Positions 18,140 to 27,014 are shown, counted from the first letter of the stretch. The stretch is 64,000 nt of DNA from a bacterium (GCA_020444425.1 JAHLLB010000009.1:1-64000); one strand, 5' to 3'. The notes: generated by a model not told the origin, from the sequence alone. Program-made: numbers and translations.

Positions 18140-18432
18140 AGTCTCAGGGGTCTCGGGGTGAAAATCGGAAAATGGCGATTTTTCGTTGCATGCCGAATTT
18201 GGTCAACCTACCTTGTCCGTGCCGGTTCAGCGCCTCAGAACGGGGTCACCGTGAACAAGGTTCAATGGGGCTTGTCCAGCGAATCGGCCAACATGTGTTC
18301 TACCCCCGCCTTGGATGCTGGCCATCCATTGCCCGGACGAACGATGTCCGCAGGATTTGACCCCGGCACAGTGATTCGGATTCTTTTGAATCGACATAGA
18401 CAGGGTGCACGGTTACGTAACGCGAGGAAGAG

Positions 18433-20628
18433 ATGATGAGAGTACGTGCTAGCAGTCTTTTGGCAGGCCTCCTCGTCGTGGTGCTGTTTGCGAGCATGAG
18501 CTTCGCAGCCCCGACGGTGATCAGTAACGAACTGCAACCGGTTCTCGCTGCGGCGGATGAATCGGAGATGGTACGCGTTGTGGTGTTGATGCGTGATCGC
18601 CACGACGTTCAGGAATTGTCGAGCATGATGGACGGGCTTCGTGCCGCCGACCGCAAGGCTCTGATGTGGAACGAAGTCAGCCTTCGTGCGGATCGTTCCC
18701 AGGAAGACCTGCTTGACAATCTGTACCGTCTGGAACAGCAGGGCATGGCAACCCGGATCCGTTCGCTGAAGCTGGCGAACGCGGTTGATCTGCTTGCGAC
18801 ACCGCGAGTGATCCGCCAGATCGCTCAGCGCGCGGACGTTCGCGCGATCGAGTGGATGAACGACGAGAAGGTCATCCCGGATCCGCCGAACTCGGGTGGC
18901 AGCGGCAACGAACTCGATGAAATCTGCTGGGGCGTTGACAATGTCCGCGCGCCGGAAGTCTGGAATGACCTCGGCTACACGGGCGAAGGCATCCTGCTGG
19001 CGATCATCGACACCGGTTGCAACTACGAACACATCGACCTCGCCGACCACATGTGGGACGGTGGCGCCGAGTACCCGAACCACGGGTACGACTTCTACAA
19101 CAACGACAACAACCCGTGGGATGACCACAGCCACGGCACCCACTGCGCCGGTTCGGCCCTGGGTGATGGCACGGGTGCCTCCCAGACGGGTGTTGCTCCG
19201 GACGCCACGTTGATGGCGCTGAAGATCTTCAACTCCGGTGGTAGTGGTAACGAGGCGGATTGCTGGGCAGCGCTGGACTTCTGCATTGCGAACGCTGTCC
19301 ACGTGACCAGCCTTTCGGCCGGTTGGACCAACGCCTCCAACACGATCCGTGAATCGTTCCGCGATCAGTATGATCTCGTGAACGCCGCGGGTATCGTCAA
19401 CCTCGTCGCTTCGGGTAACGAAGGTTCCTGGGGCACGATCCCGAACCAGGTCCGCACGCCGGGTACCGTCCCGCCGCCGTGGCACAATCCGGACCAGATC
19501 GAAGATGGCGGCCTCAGTGGTGTGATCACCGTTGGCGCGACCGACATCAACAACAACATCGCCAGCTTCTCCAGCCGTGGTCCGGTGACCTGGCAGGCGA
19601 TCAGCCCGTGGTTTGACTATGCGTACAGCCCCGGTGCCGGCCTCTTCAAGCCAGACGTGTCCGCCCCGGGCGTGAACGTCAAGTCCTGCAACTACGTCGA
19701 CTCCAACAACAACGGCGTCTACGACGACTATGCTGATGGTTGGGATGGTACGTCGATGGCGACTCCGCACGCTGCGGGTGCCGCTGCGCTGCTGCTGTCG
19801 ATCGACGAAAACTTCACCCCGGCCCAGATTGACGAGATCCTCGAGACCTCGGCTGTCGACTATGGCTCCGCGGGCAAGGACAACAGCTTCGGTGCCGGTC
19901 GTATCGACACCTACGAAGCCTGCCTGATGGGTGAAAGCATGGCGACGGATGTTAACATCCGCCTGACGCCGGAATATGACGAACCGTACTACATCCCGGG
20001 TAACGGTGGTGTGCTTCGTTTCGCGGCTCGCATTCGCAACAACTACGCGGTGAACACGCCGGGCGTGGTGTGGACCGAAGCGATCCTGCCGAATGGCAAC
20101 ACCTACCCGATTGATACCTACAACGTCGTGTATCAGCCGGGCGTGGATATTGAAGCCCCGAACGCGGCGGTTCAGGTTCCGGGCGGCGCTCCGAGCGGTT
20201 ACTACACCTTCATCGCGAAGGCCGGTCTCGTGTTCGGCAACCCGATCAGCATGGATGAGTTCGAATTCGTGAAGTTCTCGTTCAACGCGGACGGCGACAG
20301 TGAATGGTCGATGACGGGCTTTGAGGTGCAGGACAACGCCGCTGTTGAAGTGACGAATGTCCCGACCGAGTTCGCGCTTGGCGCGGCGTATCCGAACCCG
20401 TTCAACCCGACGACGAGCATCAGCCTCTCGCTGCCGCAGTCGGAGCTGGTGACGGTGTCGGTGTTCAACGCTCTCGGCCAGGAAGTTGCCACACTTCAGA
20501 ACGGTCAGCTGACGGCTGGACAGCACACGTTCACGTTCGACGGCTCCGGTCTCTCGAGCGGTGTGTACTTCATTTCGGCCCAGGCTGGCGCGAACCACGG
20601 TCTGCAGAAGGTCGTGTTGATGAAGTAA
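18433..20628 (+). CDS. T9SS-exported subtilisin-like (S8) serine protease
   Basis: The 731-residue precursor has a signal peptide (residues 1-26), an I9-like propeptide region (about 45-145: VVVLMRDRHDVQELSSM, QIAQRADVRAIEWM) and an S8 peptidase domain with an intact catalytic triad: Asp193 in AIIDTGCNYEHIDL, His234 in DDHSHGTHCAG and Ser441 in WDGTSMATPHAAG. The oxyanion Asn region is VASGNEGSWG. A stalk of about 120 residues (IRLTPEYDEPYYIPGNGGVL) and the T9SS sorting domain (AYPNPFNPTTSI to QKVVLMK) follow. It is thus a surface-displayed or released protease for peptide degradation or for processing other surface proteins. AGGAAGAG lies before the ATG ATG start. Confidence 0.93.
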   Translation: MMRVRASSLLAGLLVVVLFASMSFAAPTVISNELQPVLAAADESEMVRVVVLMRDRHDVQELSSMMDGLRAADRKALMWNEVSLRADRSQEDLLDNLYRLEQQGMATRIRSLKLANAVDLLATPRVIRQIAQRADVRAIEWMNDEKVIPDPPNSGGSGNELDEICWGVDNVRAPEVWNDLGYTGEGILLAIIDTGCNYEHIDLADHMWDGGAEYPNHGYDFYNNDNNPWDDHSHGTHCAGSALGDGTGASQTGVAPDATLMALKIFNSGGSGNEADCWAALDFCIANAVHVTSLSAGWTNASNTIRESFRDQYDLVNAAGIVNLVASGNEGSWGTIPNQVRTPGTVPPPWHNPDQIEDGGLSGVITVGATDINNNIASFSSRGPVTWQAISPWFDYAYSPGAGLFKPDVSAPGVNVKSCNYVDSNNNGVYDDYADGWDGTSMATPHAAGAAALLLSIDENFTPAQIDEILETSAVDYGSAGKDNSFGAGRIDTYEACLMGESMATDVNIRLTPEYDEPYYIPGNGGVLRFAARIRNNYAVNTPGVVWTEAILPNGNTYPIDTYNVVYQPGVDIEAPNAAVQVPGGAPSGYYTFIAKAGLVFGNPISMDEFEFVKFSFNADGDSEWSMTGFEVQDNAAVEVTNVPTEFALGAAYPNPFNPTTSISLSLPQSELVTVSVFNALGQEVATLQNGQLTAGQHTFTFDGSGLSSGVYFISAQAGANHGLQKVVLMK

Positions 20629-20662
20629 CGTTTTTTGGCAAATAGACTTAGGTCAGAAAACC

Positions 20663-20699
20663 ACGGGGATCCGCCGAACTAGCGACGGATCCCCGTTTT
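20663..20699 (+). terminator. Rho-independent terminator of the subtilisin gene
   Basis: A perfect 11-bp stem (20663-20673 with 20686-20696) is followed by TTTT, 34 bp past the stop codon. Confidence 0.85.
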
Positions 20700-20842
20700 A
20701 CGTCTTTTTTGTAATGTTACAGAATTACCATTGTGTCCCAAAAGATTACAAAACTTAGGCACGCGTATTGCGCGCGTACACAACGTCTCCTGACGCGACT
20801 TCAAGTCTCGTCTGGAAATTGGCCCTAGTGGCCTGCCTTATG

Positions 20843-20884
20843 AGACACCTCGGGTGTACCCCTTGCGCCTGAGGTGTCTTTTCT
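20843..20884 (+). terminator. Second, orphan terminator-like hairpin
   Basis: The arms AGACACCTC (20843-20851) and GAGGTGTCT (20871-20879) are followed by T4 on the plus strand. No plus-strand gene lies between it and the terminator at 20663. A GGCC...GGCC hairpin at about 20821-20833 precedes it. It could end a small RNA or be a back-up terminator. Confidence 0.55.
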
Positions 20885-20925
20885 ATTTACAGCTTAACTG
20901 CAGTTATTTCCCAGTGTTCCGCAGA

Positions 20926-21681
20926 TTATGCCGGCTGCGGTGGCACAAAATGGATCACCCGCGCTCCGAACGCCCGGTATTTGGCGATCACTTTATCGTT
21001 CATGTTGCCTTCCACTGACGTGAAGCTCTCACCGTAGAATTCGTCTACAAACCCGACATGCGTGTACGTCGGATTGGACTCCGGATCGAAATCCGCCGCG
21101 CCTTCGAGGAACAGGCTGCCCGGTGGGATCGTCACGCCCTCGCGTTCGGTCACCAGCAGCTCAACTTCCCGTGCCCACGATCCGATTTCGCTGCAATCCA
21201 GCGTGAACGGGAACGATGCAAAGCGATCTCCCTTGGGAATCTTCGAGAACGAATTGTGTGCCTGGGCGATGCAGAAGTAGATGAAACCGGCTGGCCAATA
21301 GTGGTCCGGGCCGTCGTAGCCCTGGTTGTACAGCCGCACCCACGGTCCACGTGCTCCCGGCAGTGCTGTCGCTCCAGCGCGCAGATGCTTCTTTGCGTAC
21401 GCCAGGCCGGTTACCGCGATGGATTCTTTCCCGGGGATTTCTTTCAGGGCATGCTCGAGTGGCTTCAGCAGCATGCGCCAGATTATCTCTTCCAGCACTT
21501 CCTTGCCGGTCATGGCGTACAGGGCGCTGCGTGTAGCCTGGGCGAATTTACCGTCCACGGTCAGCTGGAACCCGAGCAGATTCATCATTTCCTGAAACAG
21601 CTCGACTCCCTCGCCCGTCATGCCCATGCACAACGGTCCCGGGTAGTCAGGCAGTTCACCGAAAGGGATTCCTCTGCTCAT
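20926..21681 (-). CDS. Peptidoglycan-binding/CHAP-like protein with altered catalytic site
   Basis: The 251-residue protein begins with a peptidoglycan-binding-1-like helical repeat (GVELFQEMMNLLGFQLTVDG, residues 25-60). The C-terminal 160 residues resemble CHAP-type papain-like amidases: GPWVRLYNQGYDG, then YWPAGFIYFCIAQA, then TYTHVGFV with a candidate His208 and the family-like end SVEGNMNDKV. In active relatives the helix starts with a WCA-type cysteine; here that place is Pro130, with cysteines only at 137 and 163. It may be inactive or use another residue. No signal peptide is seen. It could be a lytic or binding protein taken from a phage or a secretion toxin; that is inference. Confidence 0.7.
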   Translation of the reverse strand: MSRGIPFGELPDYPGPLCMGMTGEGVELFQEMMNLLGFQLTVDGKFAQATRSALYAMTGKEVLEEIIWRMLLKPLEHALKEIPGKESIAVTGLAYAKKHLRAGATALPGARGPWVRLYNQGYDGPDHYWPAGFIYFCIAQAHNSFSKIPKGDRFASFPFTLDCSEIGSWAREVELLVTEREGVTIPPGSLFLEGAADFDPESNPTYTHVGFVDEFYGESFTSVEGNMNDKVIAKYRAFGARVIHFVPPQPA

Positions 21682-22041
21682 TCCGCCTCCGCAACACTGT
21701 TAGGATGGTTTGGTGACTTGCCAGGAGTGAGCAGGCGACGAGCATATAGCACGCTCCGCGCCTTGCTTTCAGGCAAGAATATACGGTTGGCGTGTTTGAA
21801 AATGCGTAATCACGGCAATCCTGATTCCCCGGATTGGAGTGCCAGATCCGGCTCCACCTCCCCGCTGGCTTTGATTCCAATCACAAACAAGTCTTCGTGT
21901 TTTCGATAGTCGATCAGTGTCATTCTGATACAATCATAATACTTTACCAGTTTGTAACGCATTAACTTGTTTGAAGTTGATTCATCATGAACGATTAAGG
22001 CGTGATCAACTAAAGTTTGGCGTGGTTAACTTCTTATCTTT
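21682..22041. other. Divergent intergenic region
   Basis: The 471-bp gap between the CHAP-like gene and the cytochrome gene becomes A/T-rich after 21900. Apart from the promoter at 22042 no gene or RNA is recognised. Confidence 0.4.
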
Positions 22042-22069
22042 TTGATATTTAGTTTAGATCTCTTATATT
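22042..22069 (+). promoter_or_regulatory. Predicted sigma-70-type promoter of the cytochrome gene
   Basis: TTGATA (22042-22047) and TATATT (22064-22069) are separated by 16 bp in an A/T-rich stretch about 85 bp before the start codon. Promoter boxes in FCB bacteria may differ from the sigma-70 consensus, so this is tentative. Confidence 0.45.
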
Positions 22070-22152
22070 GCAGTTGGATCTTTGGGGGGAGACCCGCCAA
22101 CCTTCCATGTCTCGTTTGCTCAACTTACTAACGCTTTTCTGGGGGAACTCTC

Positions 22153-23511
22153 ATGAGATGCAGGGCCTGCCTTTCGCTCGTGCTGTTTCTGTTGATCCTG
22201 CCTGGCATGGCTGTGTATGCCGCGTCCGGCGGTGATCTGAAGGGTACGCACGACTACGAGGAGTTTGAAAAACCGCAAGCCTGCCGGCAGTGTCACCAGG
22301 ACATCTTCCGCCAGTGGGAGCAGTCAATGATGTCCCAGGCGTACACTCATCACTGGGATGAGGTGGAATACTTCGAGCTGGCGGTCGCGCACACGGAGAA
22401 CGACCCGAACGTGCCCGCCGAAGTGCACGAAGGCTGCAACGGTTGCCACGCCCCACTGGCGTTCATGGCCGGCGATGTTCCGCCGCCGCGTCCGGGCGAA
22501 AGCCGGGCGGATGAATCGGTCAGCTGCGAAGTCTGCCACACGATCACCGGCAAGGCGGAAGGAACGCCGTTCAACTTCAGCTGGACGATTGAACCGGGCA
22601 AGGACAAGCGCGCGCAACGGTCGCCGGATGAGGTGACCAAGTCTCCGCATCACAACATGGTGCAGAGCGATTTCCACCGTACAACGGAATTCTGCGGCAC
22701 CTGCCACAACGAACAGAGCCCGTATGGTGTGATGGTCAAGGCAACGCAGATCGAGTTGCTCGAGGGACCGTATGGCGACGAGGGTGTTCGCTGCCAAGAT
22801 TGCCACATGACGTACAGCGAAGGCCGTTCGGCGCGTATCGGCAGCAAGCATGACGACGTCGCGCAGCACCTGTTCCACGGCGGCCATGACCCGGGCAAGG
22901 TGAACGGTGTCGTCGAACTGCGGATTCACCCGGACATCCGGGAAGTGGTGATCGGTGAGCCGGTGCAGTTTACCCTCGCCCTGTTTAACCAGAAGACCGG
23001 CCACAAATTCCCGACCGGGTCGGTGGAAGACCGTCTCCTCTGGGTCGAGGTGGAAGCGGTGGACGCCGACGGCAATGCCTACCACCTGCCGGTCGACAAG
23101 AAGGGTTTTGACGGGGAAGAATTCACGATCGCCAGCGACGAATTGGCCTACACGGACATGTCGGTCCCGCTGAATGATCCAGGATTCAAGGGTGTGCGCC
23201 GTGACGGGCATGTCCCAGTTGGCGACCGGATTTTCCGCATGCCCTACCTGAACCCGGATGGAGAGATCACGATCATGCAATGGCACACGGCATCGTTCGG
23301 TGTGGACTATCGCATGGGACCGCGTGAGACGAAGCTGGAAACGTACACGTTTGATGTGCCGTTCGAAGCCGCACCGGGTGAGATGACAGTCACCGCGACG
23401 ATGTACTACGCGTTGCTCGTGCCGACCGTGGCGGATCTGCTCGGTGCTCCGGAGGAAGGCGAACCGATGCTGGTGAACACGCACAGCACGACGGTGACGG
23501 TGCTGGATTAG
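22153..23511 (+). CDS. Pentaheme c-type cytochrome, cytochrome c554-like
   Basis: The 452-residue protein has an N-terminal signal peptide and five CxxCH heme-binding motifs: CRQCH (44-48), CNGCH (95-99), CEVCH (125-129), CGTCH (181-185) and CQDCH (214-218). Extra histidines (HHW, PHHNM, HGGH) can serve as distal ligands. The spacing resembles cytochrome c554/NrfB-like multiheme folds. The last 220 residues have no heme and are beta-rich (VIGEPVQFTLALFNQKTGHKFP; GSVEDRLLWVEVEAVD), as seen in several periplasmic or surface multiheme proteins. It lies 140 bp upstream of a barrel protein with its own heme site, on the same strand. GGGGGA precedes the ATG. Confidence 0.9.
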   Translation: MRCRACLSLVLFLLILPGMAVYAASGGDLKGTHDYEEFEKPQACRQCHQDIFRQWEQSMMSQAYTHHWDEVEYFELAVAHTENDPNVPAEVHEGCNGCHAPLAFMAGDVPPPRPGESRADESVSCEVCHTITGKAEGTPFNFSWTIEPGKDKRAQRSPDEVTKSPHHNMVQSDFHRTTEFCGTCHNEQSPYGVMVKATQIELLEGPYGDEGVRCQDCHMTYSEGRSARIGSKHDDVAQHLFHGGHDPGKVNGVVELRIHPDIREVVIGEPVQFTLALFNQKTGHKFPTGSVEDRLLWVEVEAVDADGNAYHLPVDKKGFDGEEFTIASDELAYTDMSVPLNDPGFKGVRRDGHVPVGDRIFRMPYLNPDGEITIMQWHTASFGVDYRMGPRETKLETYTFDVPFEAAPGEMTVTATMYYALLVPTVADLLGAPEEGEPMLVNTHSTTVTVLD

Positions 23512-23651
23512 GCCTGAGGTGATCGGTTGTGGCTGGCTGAACAAGGTTTGCGATGATCAGCGGATGTTTCAGTTGTTGTCCGTTGCGTCTGTTGCATCTT
23601 TTGCTGTCTGTTACTGCGAGTTTCTTTCATTTCGATAGAGGGGGATAATCG

Positions 23652-24872
23652 ATGAAGAAGGCATTGTTGGTGTTGTTGCTGGCCGTATTTGCGTTTGTAA
23701 TGTTTGCCGAGAGTGCATCCGCGATTCCGGCGTTCGCGCGCAAGTACCGCATGAGCTGTTCGACCTGCCATTACCCGTTCCCGCGACTGAAGGCTTACGG
23801 TGACGACTTCGCGGGCAGTGGATTCGTGCTCGAGGACCAGGAATCGCCGCGTTATTATGTCGATACGGGCGATGAGGACCTGAGCCTGGTTCGTGAACTA
23901 CCGTTCGCGATTCGCCTTGACTCCTGGATGTTCTACGACGAGGGCGCGGAAGCGCTCGATTTCAAGACTCCGTGGACGATCAAGCTGCTGAGCGGTGGAG
24001 CCTTGTCGGATCACGTGTCCTACTACTTCTACTTCTACTTCGACGAACGCGGTGAGGTTGCGGGTATCGACGATGCGTTTGTCATGTTTAACGACGTGTT
24101 GCCGAACCAGGATCTCGATGTCTACTTCGGTCAGTTCTCAATCTCCGATCCGATGATGAAAGCCGAGCTGCGGCTGACATTTGAGAACTACATGGCGTAT
24201 CGCATGATGCCGGGCTCTTCGAACATGCGCACCTCGTACGACCGCGGCCTGATGATTACCTACGGCTTCCCCTGGGGCAGCACCGGCATTACCGGTATGG
24301 TGGTCAACGGGAACGGGATCGGCGATTTCGACAACGGCTTCGCGGACAACGACGACAAGAAGGTTGTCGCGGGACATCTGTCGCAGGATGTTGGCGACAT
24401 GCTGAACGTTGGCGGTTTTGCCATGATGGGTTCGGAGACGCTAAACAACAACGCGATTCCAACCGCGATCATAACCGACAACGAGGTCTCCATCTTCGGT
24501 GTCAACGGCTCGTTTGAGATGGGACCAATCCAGCTCAACGGACAGTACCTGATGCGCACCGACAGCAACCCGTACATCCTCGCGACCGAGCGGGAAGTGA
24601 CGATGAACGGTCTCATCGCCGAGGCGATTTACTGGCCGAATGGCGACGACAGCAAGTATTTCCTCGCGGCGCTGTACAACAACGTCACGTTCGACGCCGA
24701 GGACAACGCGCCGGCGGCGTTTCAAACGACGTTGGATGGCATGACCTACCAGACGGTGACGGGTCACATCGGTCACATGGCACGGCGGAACATACGTCTT
24801 GGGCTGGAAGGCACCTACGACATGGAGCTGGAACAGTTCAAGGCTGGGATTGGCGTCGTGATGGCGTGGTAG
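23652..24872 (+). CDS. Outer-membrane barrel protein with N-terminal heme-binding motif
   Basis: The 406-residue protein has a signal peptide ending near ASA and, right at the mature N-terminus, IPAFARKYRMSCSTCH with one CxxCH site (Cys36-His40). The rest alternates polar and hydrophobic residues with many aromatic girdle residues and short turns (YYFYFYFDERG, LDVYFGQFSIS, GLMITYGFPWG), as expected of a 16-18-strand porin, and ends in VVMAW. Proteins with this heme-then-barrel plan are known from environmental bacteria and are suspected in extracellular electron transfer. With the adjacent pentaheme cytochrome it may form an electron path across the outer membrane; this is inference. AGAGGGG lies before the ATG. 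Confidence 0.85.
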   Translation: MKKALLVLLLAVFAFVMFAESASAIPAFARKYRMSCSTCHYPFPRLKAYGDDFAGSGFVLEDQESPRYYVDTGDEDLSLVRELPFAIRLDSWMFYDEGAEALDFKTPWTIKLLSGGALSDHVSYYFYFYFDERGEVAGIDDAFVMFNDVLPNQDLDVYFGQFSISDPMMKAELRLTFENYMAYRMMPGSSNMRTSYDRGLMITYGFPWGSTGITGMVVNGNGIGDFDNGFADNDDKKVVAGHLSQDVGDMLNVGGFAMMGSETLNNNAIPTAIITDNEVSIFGVNGSFEMGPIQLNGQYLMRTDSNPYILATEREVTMNGLIAEAIYWPNGDDSKYFLAALYNNVTFDAEDNAPAAFQTTLDGMTYQTVTGHIGHMARRNIRLGLEGTYDMELEQFKAGIGVVMAW

Positions 24873-24876
24873 GGTT

Positions 24877-24952
24877 CAGTCCTGAGTCCTGAGTCCTGAG
24901 TCCTGAGACTTGAGACTTGAGACTTGAGACTTGAGACTTGAGACTTGAGACA
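24877..24952. repeat. Heptanucleotide tandem repeat array
   Basis: About four units of TCCTGAG are followed by about seven of ACTTGAG. The array lies just past the porin stop. Related 7-bp arrays occur at 46301-46330 and 62822-62901. Confidence 0.9.
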
Positions 24953-24953
24953 A

Positions 24954-24988
24954 TAAAAAACAGGCCCGTGCTTGCAAGCAAGCACGGG
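24954..24988 (-). terminator. Rho-independent terminator of the minus-strand hpf-hprK-PTS operon
   Basis: A perfect 10-bp stem (24965-24974 with 24979-24988) is followed on the minus strand by a CTG and T6. It lies about 165 bp past the PTS IIB stop and may also stop read-through from the porin side. Confidence 0.65.
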
Positions 24989-25017
24989 TCTTCATCCTTT
25001 GGTCACGTCACTTAACT

Positions 25018-25090
25018 CTTGCCCGTGTTGGCTCGGACAACGCGGGTCTTCTGCTCTTGCCCGTGTTGGCTCGGACAACGCGGGTGTTCT
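25018..25090. repeat. Tandem duplication of a 38-bp unit
   Basis: Two copies in direct tandem (about 25018-25055 and 25056-25090) share CTTGCCCGTGTTGGCTCGGA and the following ACAACGCGGGT, differing at one base near the end. Each carries a CCCGTGTT...AACGCGGG hairpin. Confidence 0.8.
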
Positions 25091-25153
25091 GTATTTGGCC
25101 GTATCGGCAAACTCACGACCAGCAACCGCAGTCCGTGGTCCGCAGCCAGTTGC

Positions 25154-25642
25154 CTATGGAATCACCACATCCTTCGTTTTCGATTGTGGCAGTTTGCGCA
25201 GACAGATGGAGAAGCCGTCGTCCTGCAGGTCGCGGATGATTTCGCAGTCGTTGTCGGAGAGGCTGACCGATTCGGCGATCTGTGTCTTGCCTTCACCTGT
25301 TCCGAGGTTGGCGAGGTGAATTTCGCCGGGCACCGCGCCGCCGTCGATCAGGCGTTTCAGATCGATGCAGCTACCGACGATGAGCAGGCACTTGTCCACC
25401 TTGCAGCCGCATTCTTTGTAGCGTTCGACAGCTTCGTCGATGGAGAGAATACCGCCCTGCACGCCGGCCATCTGTTCTTCGTAGAGTGACCGTTCGTCCT
25501 GGTTGTTGGCGACAACATCATTCGCGAGCCAGACTTCGCTGGCCCACCCTTTCGCCCAGCCGTAGAGGATCTGTCCGTGGAACAGCCGGTCGTCCACTCG
25601 CACGACGAGACCGTTCAGATCTTCTGCTGGTTGCGCGCCCAT
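25154..25642 (-). CDS. PTS system mannose/fructose/sorbose-type IIB component
   Basis: The 162-residue protein carries the IIB(Man) signature VRVDDRLFHGQILYGW with the phosphorylated His22. IIB proteins of this family take phosphate from IIA and pass it to sugar at the membrane IIC/IID proteins. It is the last gene of the hpf-hprK-IIA-IIB series, with a 28-bp overlap with the IIA gene; GGAGG sits five bases before its ATG. No IIC or IID gene follows, since the operon terminator is next. The pair may therefore be a regulatory phosphorelay rather than a transporter. Confidence 0.9.
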   Translation of the reverse strand: MGAQPAEDLNGLVVRVDDRLFHGQILYGWAKGWASEVWLANDVVANNQDERSLYEEQMAGVQGGILSIDEAVERYKECGCKVDKCLLIVGSCIDLKRLIDGGAVPGEIHLANLGTGEGKTQIAESVSLSDNDCEIIRDLQDDGFSICLRKLPQSKTKDVVIP

Positions 25643-26007
25643 TTAACCTCCACGCAGCGACGGCCATCACGGACCATCTTTTCCGCGAGTTCCTCGAACT
25701 CGACGTTTTCCCTGTGCATGACAAACGAGATCAACATGCCGATGTTGACCCCGGTGATAACGGCTTGCCGTTCGCCGATGGCGGCGGACGACCGGATGGT
25801 GGGGGAGGTGCCGGGTGTGTCAGTGAAGACGATGTACGGGTCGTCCCCGATCAGGCGGTGGACACTTTCGGTAATCGCTCCGGCTGACAGGCCGAGGGTA
25901 CTCATGGCGATGAAACGATCCTGGCGTCCCACGAGGTGTTCGACCTCCTGGACGAGGATTTCCCCCAATTTGCCATGGGTTACAACCAACGCGCCGGTGA
26001 CTGTCAC
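25615..26007 (-). CDS. PTS system mannose-type IIA component
   Basis: The 130-residue protein matches EIIA(Man): the N-terminal strand GALVVTHGKLGEIL with the phosphorylated His11, and the DTPGTSP turn typical of the family. It accepts phosphate from HPr. A GTG start overlaps the hprK stop by four bases, so it is translated with hprK. The gene order hprK-IIA is common in Gram-negative bacteria that lack sugar-specific PTS permeases and use the chain for regulation. There is no HPr or enzyme I gene in this window. Confidence 0.9.
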   Translation of the reverse strand: MTVTGALVVTHGKLGEILVQEVEHLVGRQDRFIAMSTLGLSAGAITESVHRLIGDDPYIVFTDTPGTSPTIRSSAAIGERQAVITGVNIGMLISFVMHRENVEFEELAEKMVRDGRRCVEVKWARNQQKI

Positions 26008-27014
26008 TCGAAATCCCGTATCAGGTAGTTTTTAACCCTGCGGCGGTTCATCTCTTCGTTCATCCGTCGTTGCATTTCCTCGGCGGGGTTCATGCCGTAG
26101 ACCCGCAGGTGAATCTGCAACGCGATGACTTCCGCGATCATCGATATATTTTTACCCGGGAAGATGGGCAGACGCAAGAGCGGTACCTCGACACCGAGGT
26201 AGTGCGTCGACTCGTAATCGAGGCCGATGCGCTCCCACTCGTAGGATTCATCCCACTCTTCAAGGTGAACCTCAACCTCGACACGTTTCTGCACCCGGAT
26301 CCCGCGCACGCCGAACATGCGCTTGACGTCAATCAAGCCGACGCCGCGAACTTCCATGATGTGGCGGCTGATCTCCGGCGCTGTGCCGATGAGCACGCCT
26401 TCCGCCTTCTTGTCGATGCGCACCCGGTCATCGGCGACGAGCCGGTGGCCACGTTCGACCAGGTCCAGCGCGATTTCGGACTTGCCGATACCGGAACGTC
26501 CGGTGAACAGCATCCCGGTGCCATAGACATCGACCAGTGATCCGTGCACGCTGATTGTCGGCGCGAACTGATCGTCCAGGTAGTCGCTCAACAAGTGGTT
26601 GAGGTCGGTGGTGGACAGGTTGGTGCCCATCACCGGAACGTTGTGTTCGCTTGCCTGAACCAGCAGTTCCACCGGCGGCTGGTTGCCGTTGGTGATGATC
26701 AGGCACGGCATGTCGAACTTCATCACCTTCTTGATGGAGTTCAGCCGTGCGTCATCGTCCAGCCCTCGCAGGTAAAAGATCTCGGTGTTGCCAAGAATCT
26801 GGATTCGCTCGTACGAGAACAGTTCGATGTAGCCGGCCAGAGCCAGACCCGGCCGGTGGACATGCTTGACAGCGATCTGCCGCTTCATGCCCTCCGACCC
26901 GGCCAGCAGGGTAAAGCCAAGGCGCTCCTCGTTGTCCTCGAACAGCTGCTTCACTTCAATGAAATCGAGGACCCGTCCCGCCTTCGGATTTTCTTTTTCG
27001 CCTGGTTCGTTCAT
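26004..27014 (-). CDS. hprK: HPr kinase/phosphorylase
   Basis: The 336-residue protein has the HprK two-domain plan. The N-terminal domain runs to about residue 150. The catalytic domain has His157 in VHGSLVDVYG, Walker A GRSGIGKS (172-179), LVADDRV, and the HprK signature MEVRGVGLIDVKRMFG. It phosphorylates HPr on serine with ATP or removes that phosphate with Pi, linking PTS to metabolic state. Its ATG overlaps the hpf stop by one base (TGATG). The C-terminal end, rich in R and E (MQRRMNEEMNRRRVKNYL), is slightly longer than in Bacillus. Confidence 0.94.
   Translation of the reverse strand: MNEPGEKENPKAGRVLDFIEVKQLFEDNEERLGFTLLAGSEGMKRQIAVKHVHRPGLALAGYIELFSYERIQILGNTEIFYLRGLDDDARLNSIKKVMKFDMPCLIITNGNQPPVELLVQASEHNVPVMGTNLSTTDLNHLLSDYLDDQFAPTISVHGSLVDVYGTGMLFTGRSGIGKSEIALDLVERGHRLVADDRVRIDKKAEGVLIGTAPEISRHIMEVRGVGLIDVKRMFGVRGIRVQKRVEVEVHLEEWDESYEWERIGLDYESTHYLGVEVPLLRLPIFPGKNISMIAEVIALQIHLRVYGMNPAEEMQRRMNEEMNRRRVKNYLIRDFE

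Noticed and set aside
23508-23771. Minus-strand ORF between cytochrome and porin genes
   Set aside because: It overlaps the porin signal peptide, has low-complexity Gln/Thr-rich sequence and no start signal.
24877-25090. CRISPR-like array
   Set aside because: The units are contiguous 7-mers and a single 38-bp tandem duplication, with no unique spacers and no cas genes.
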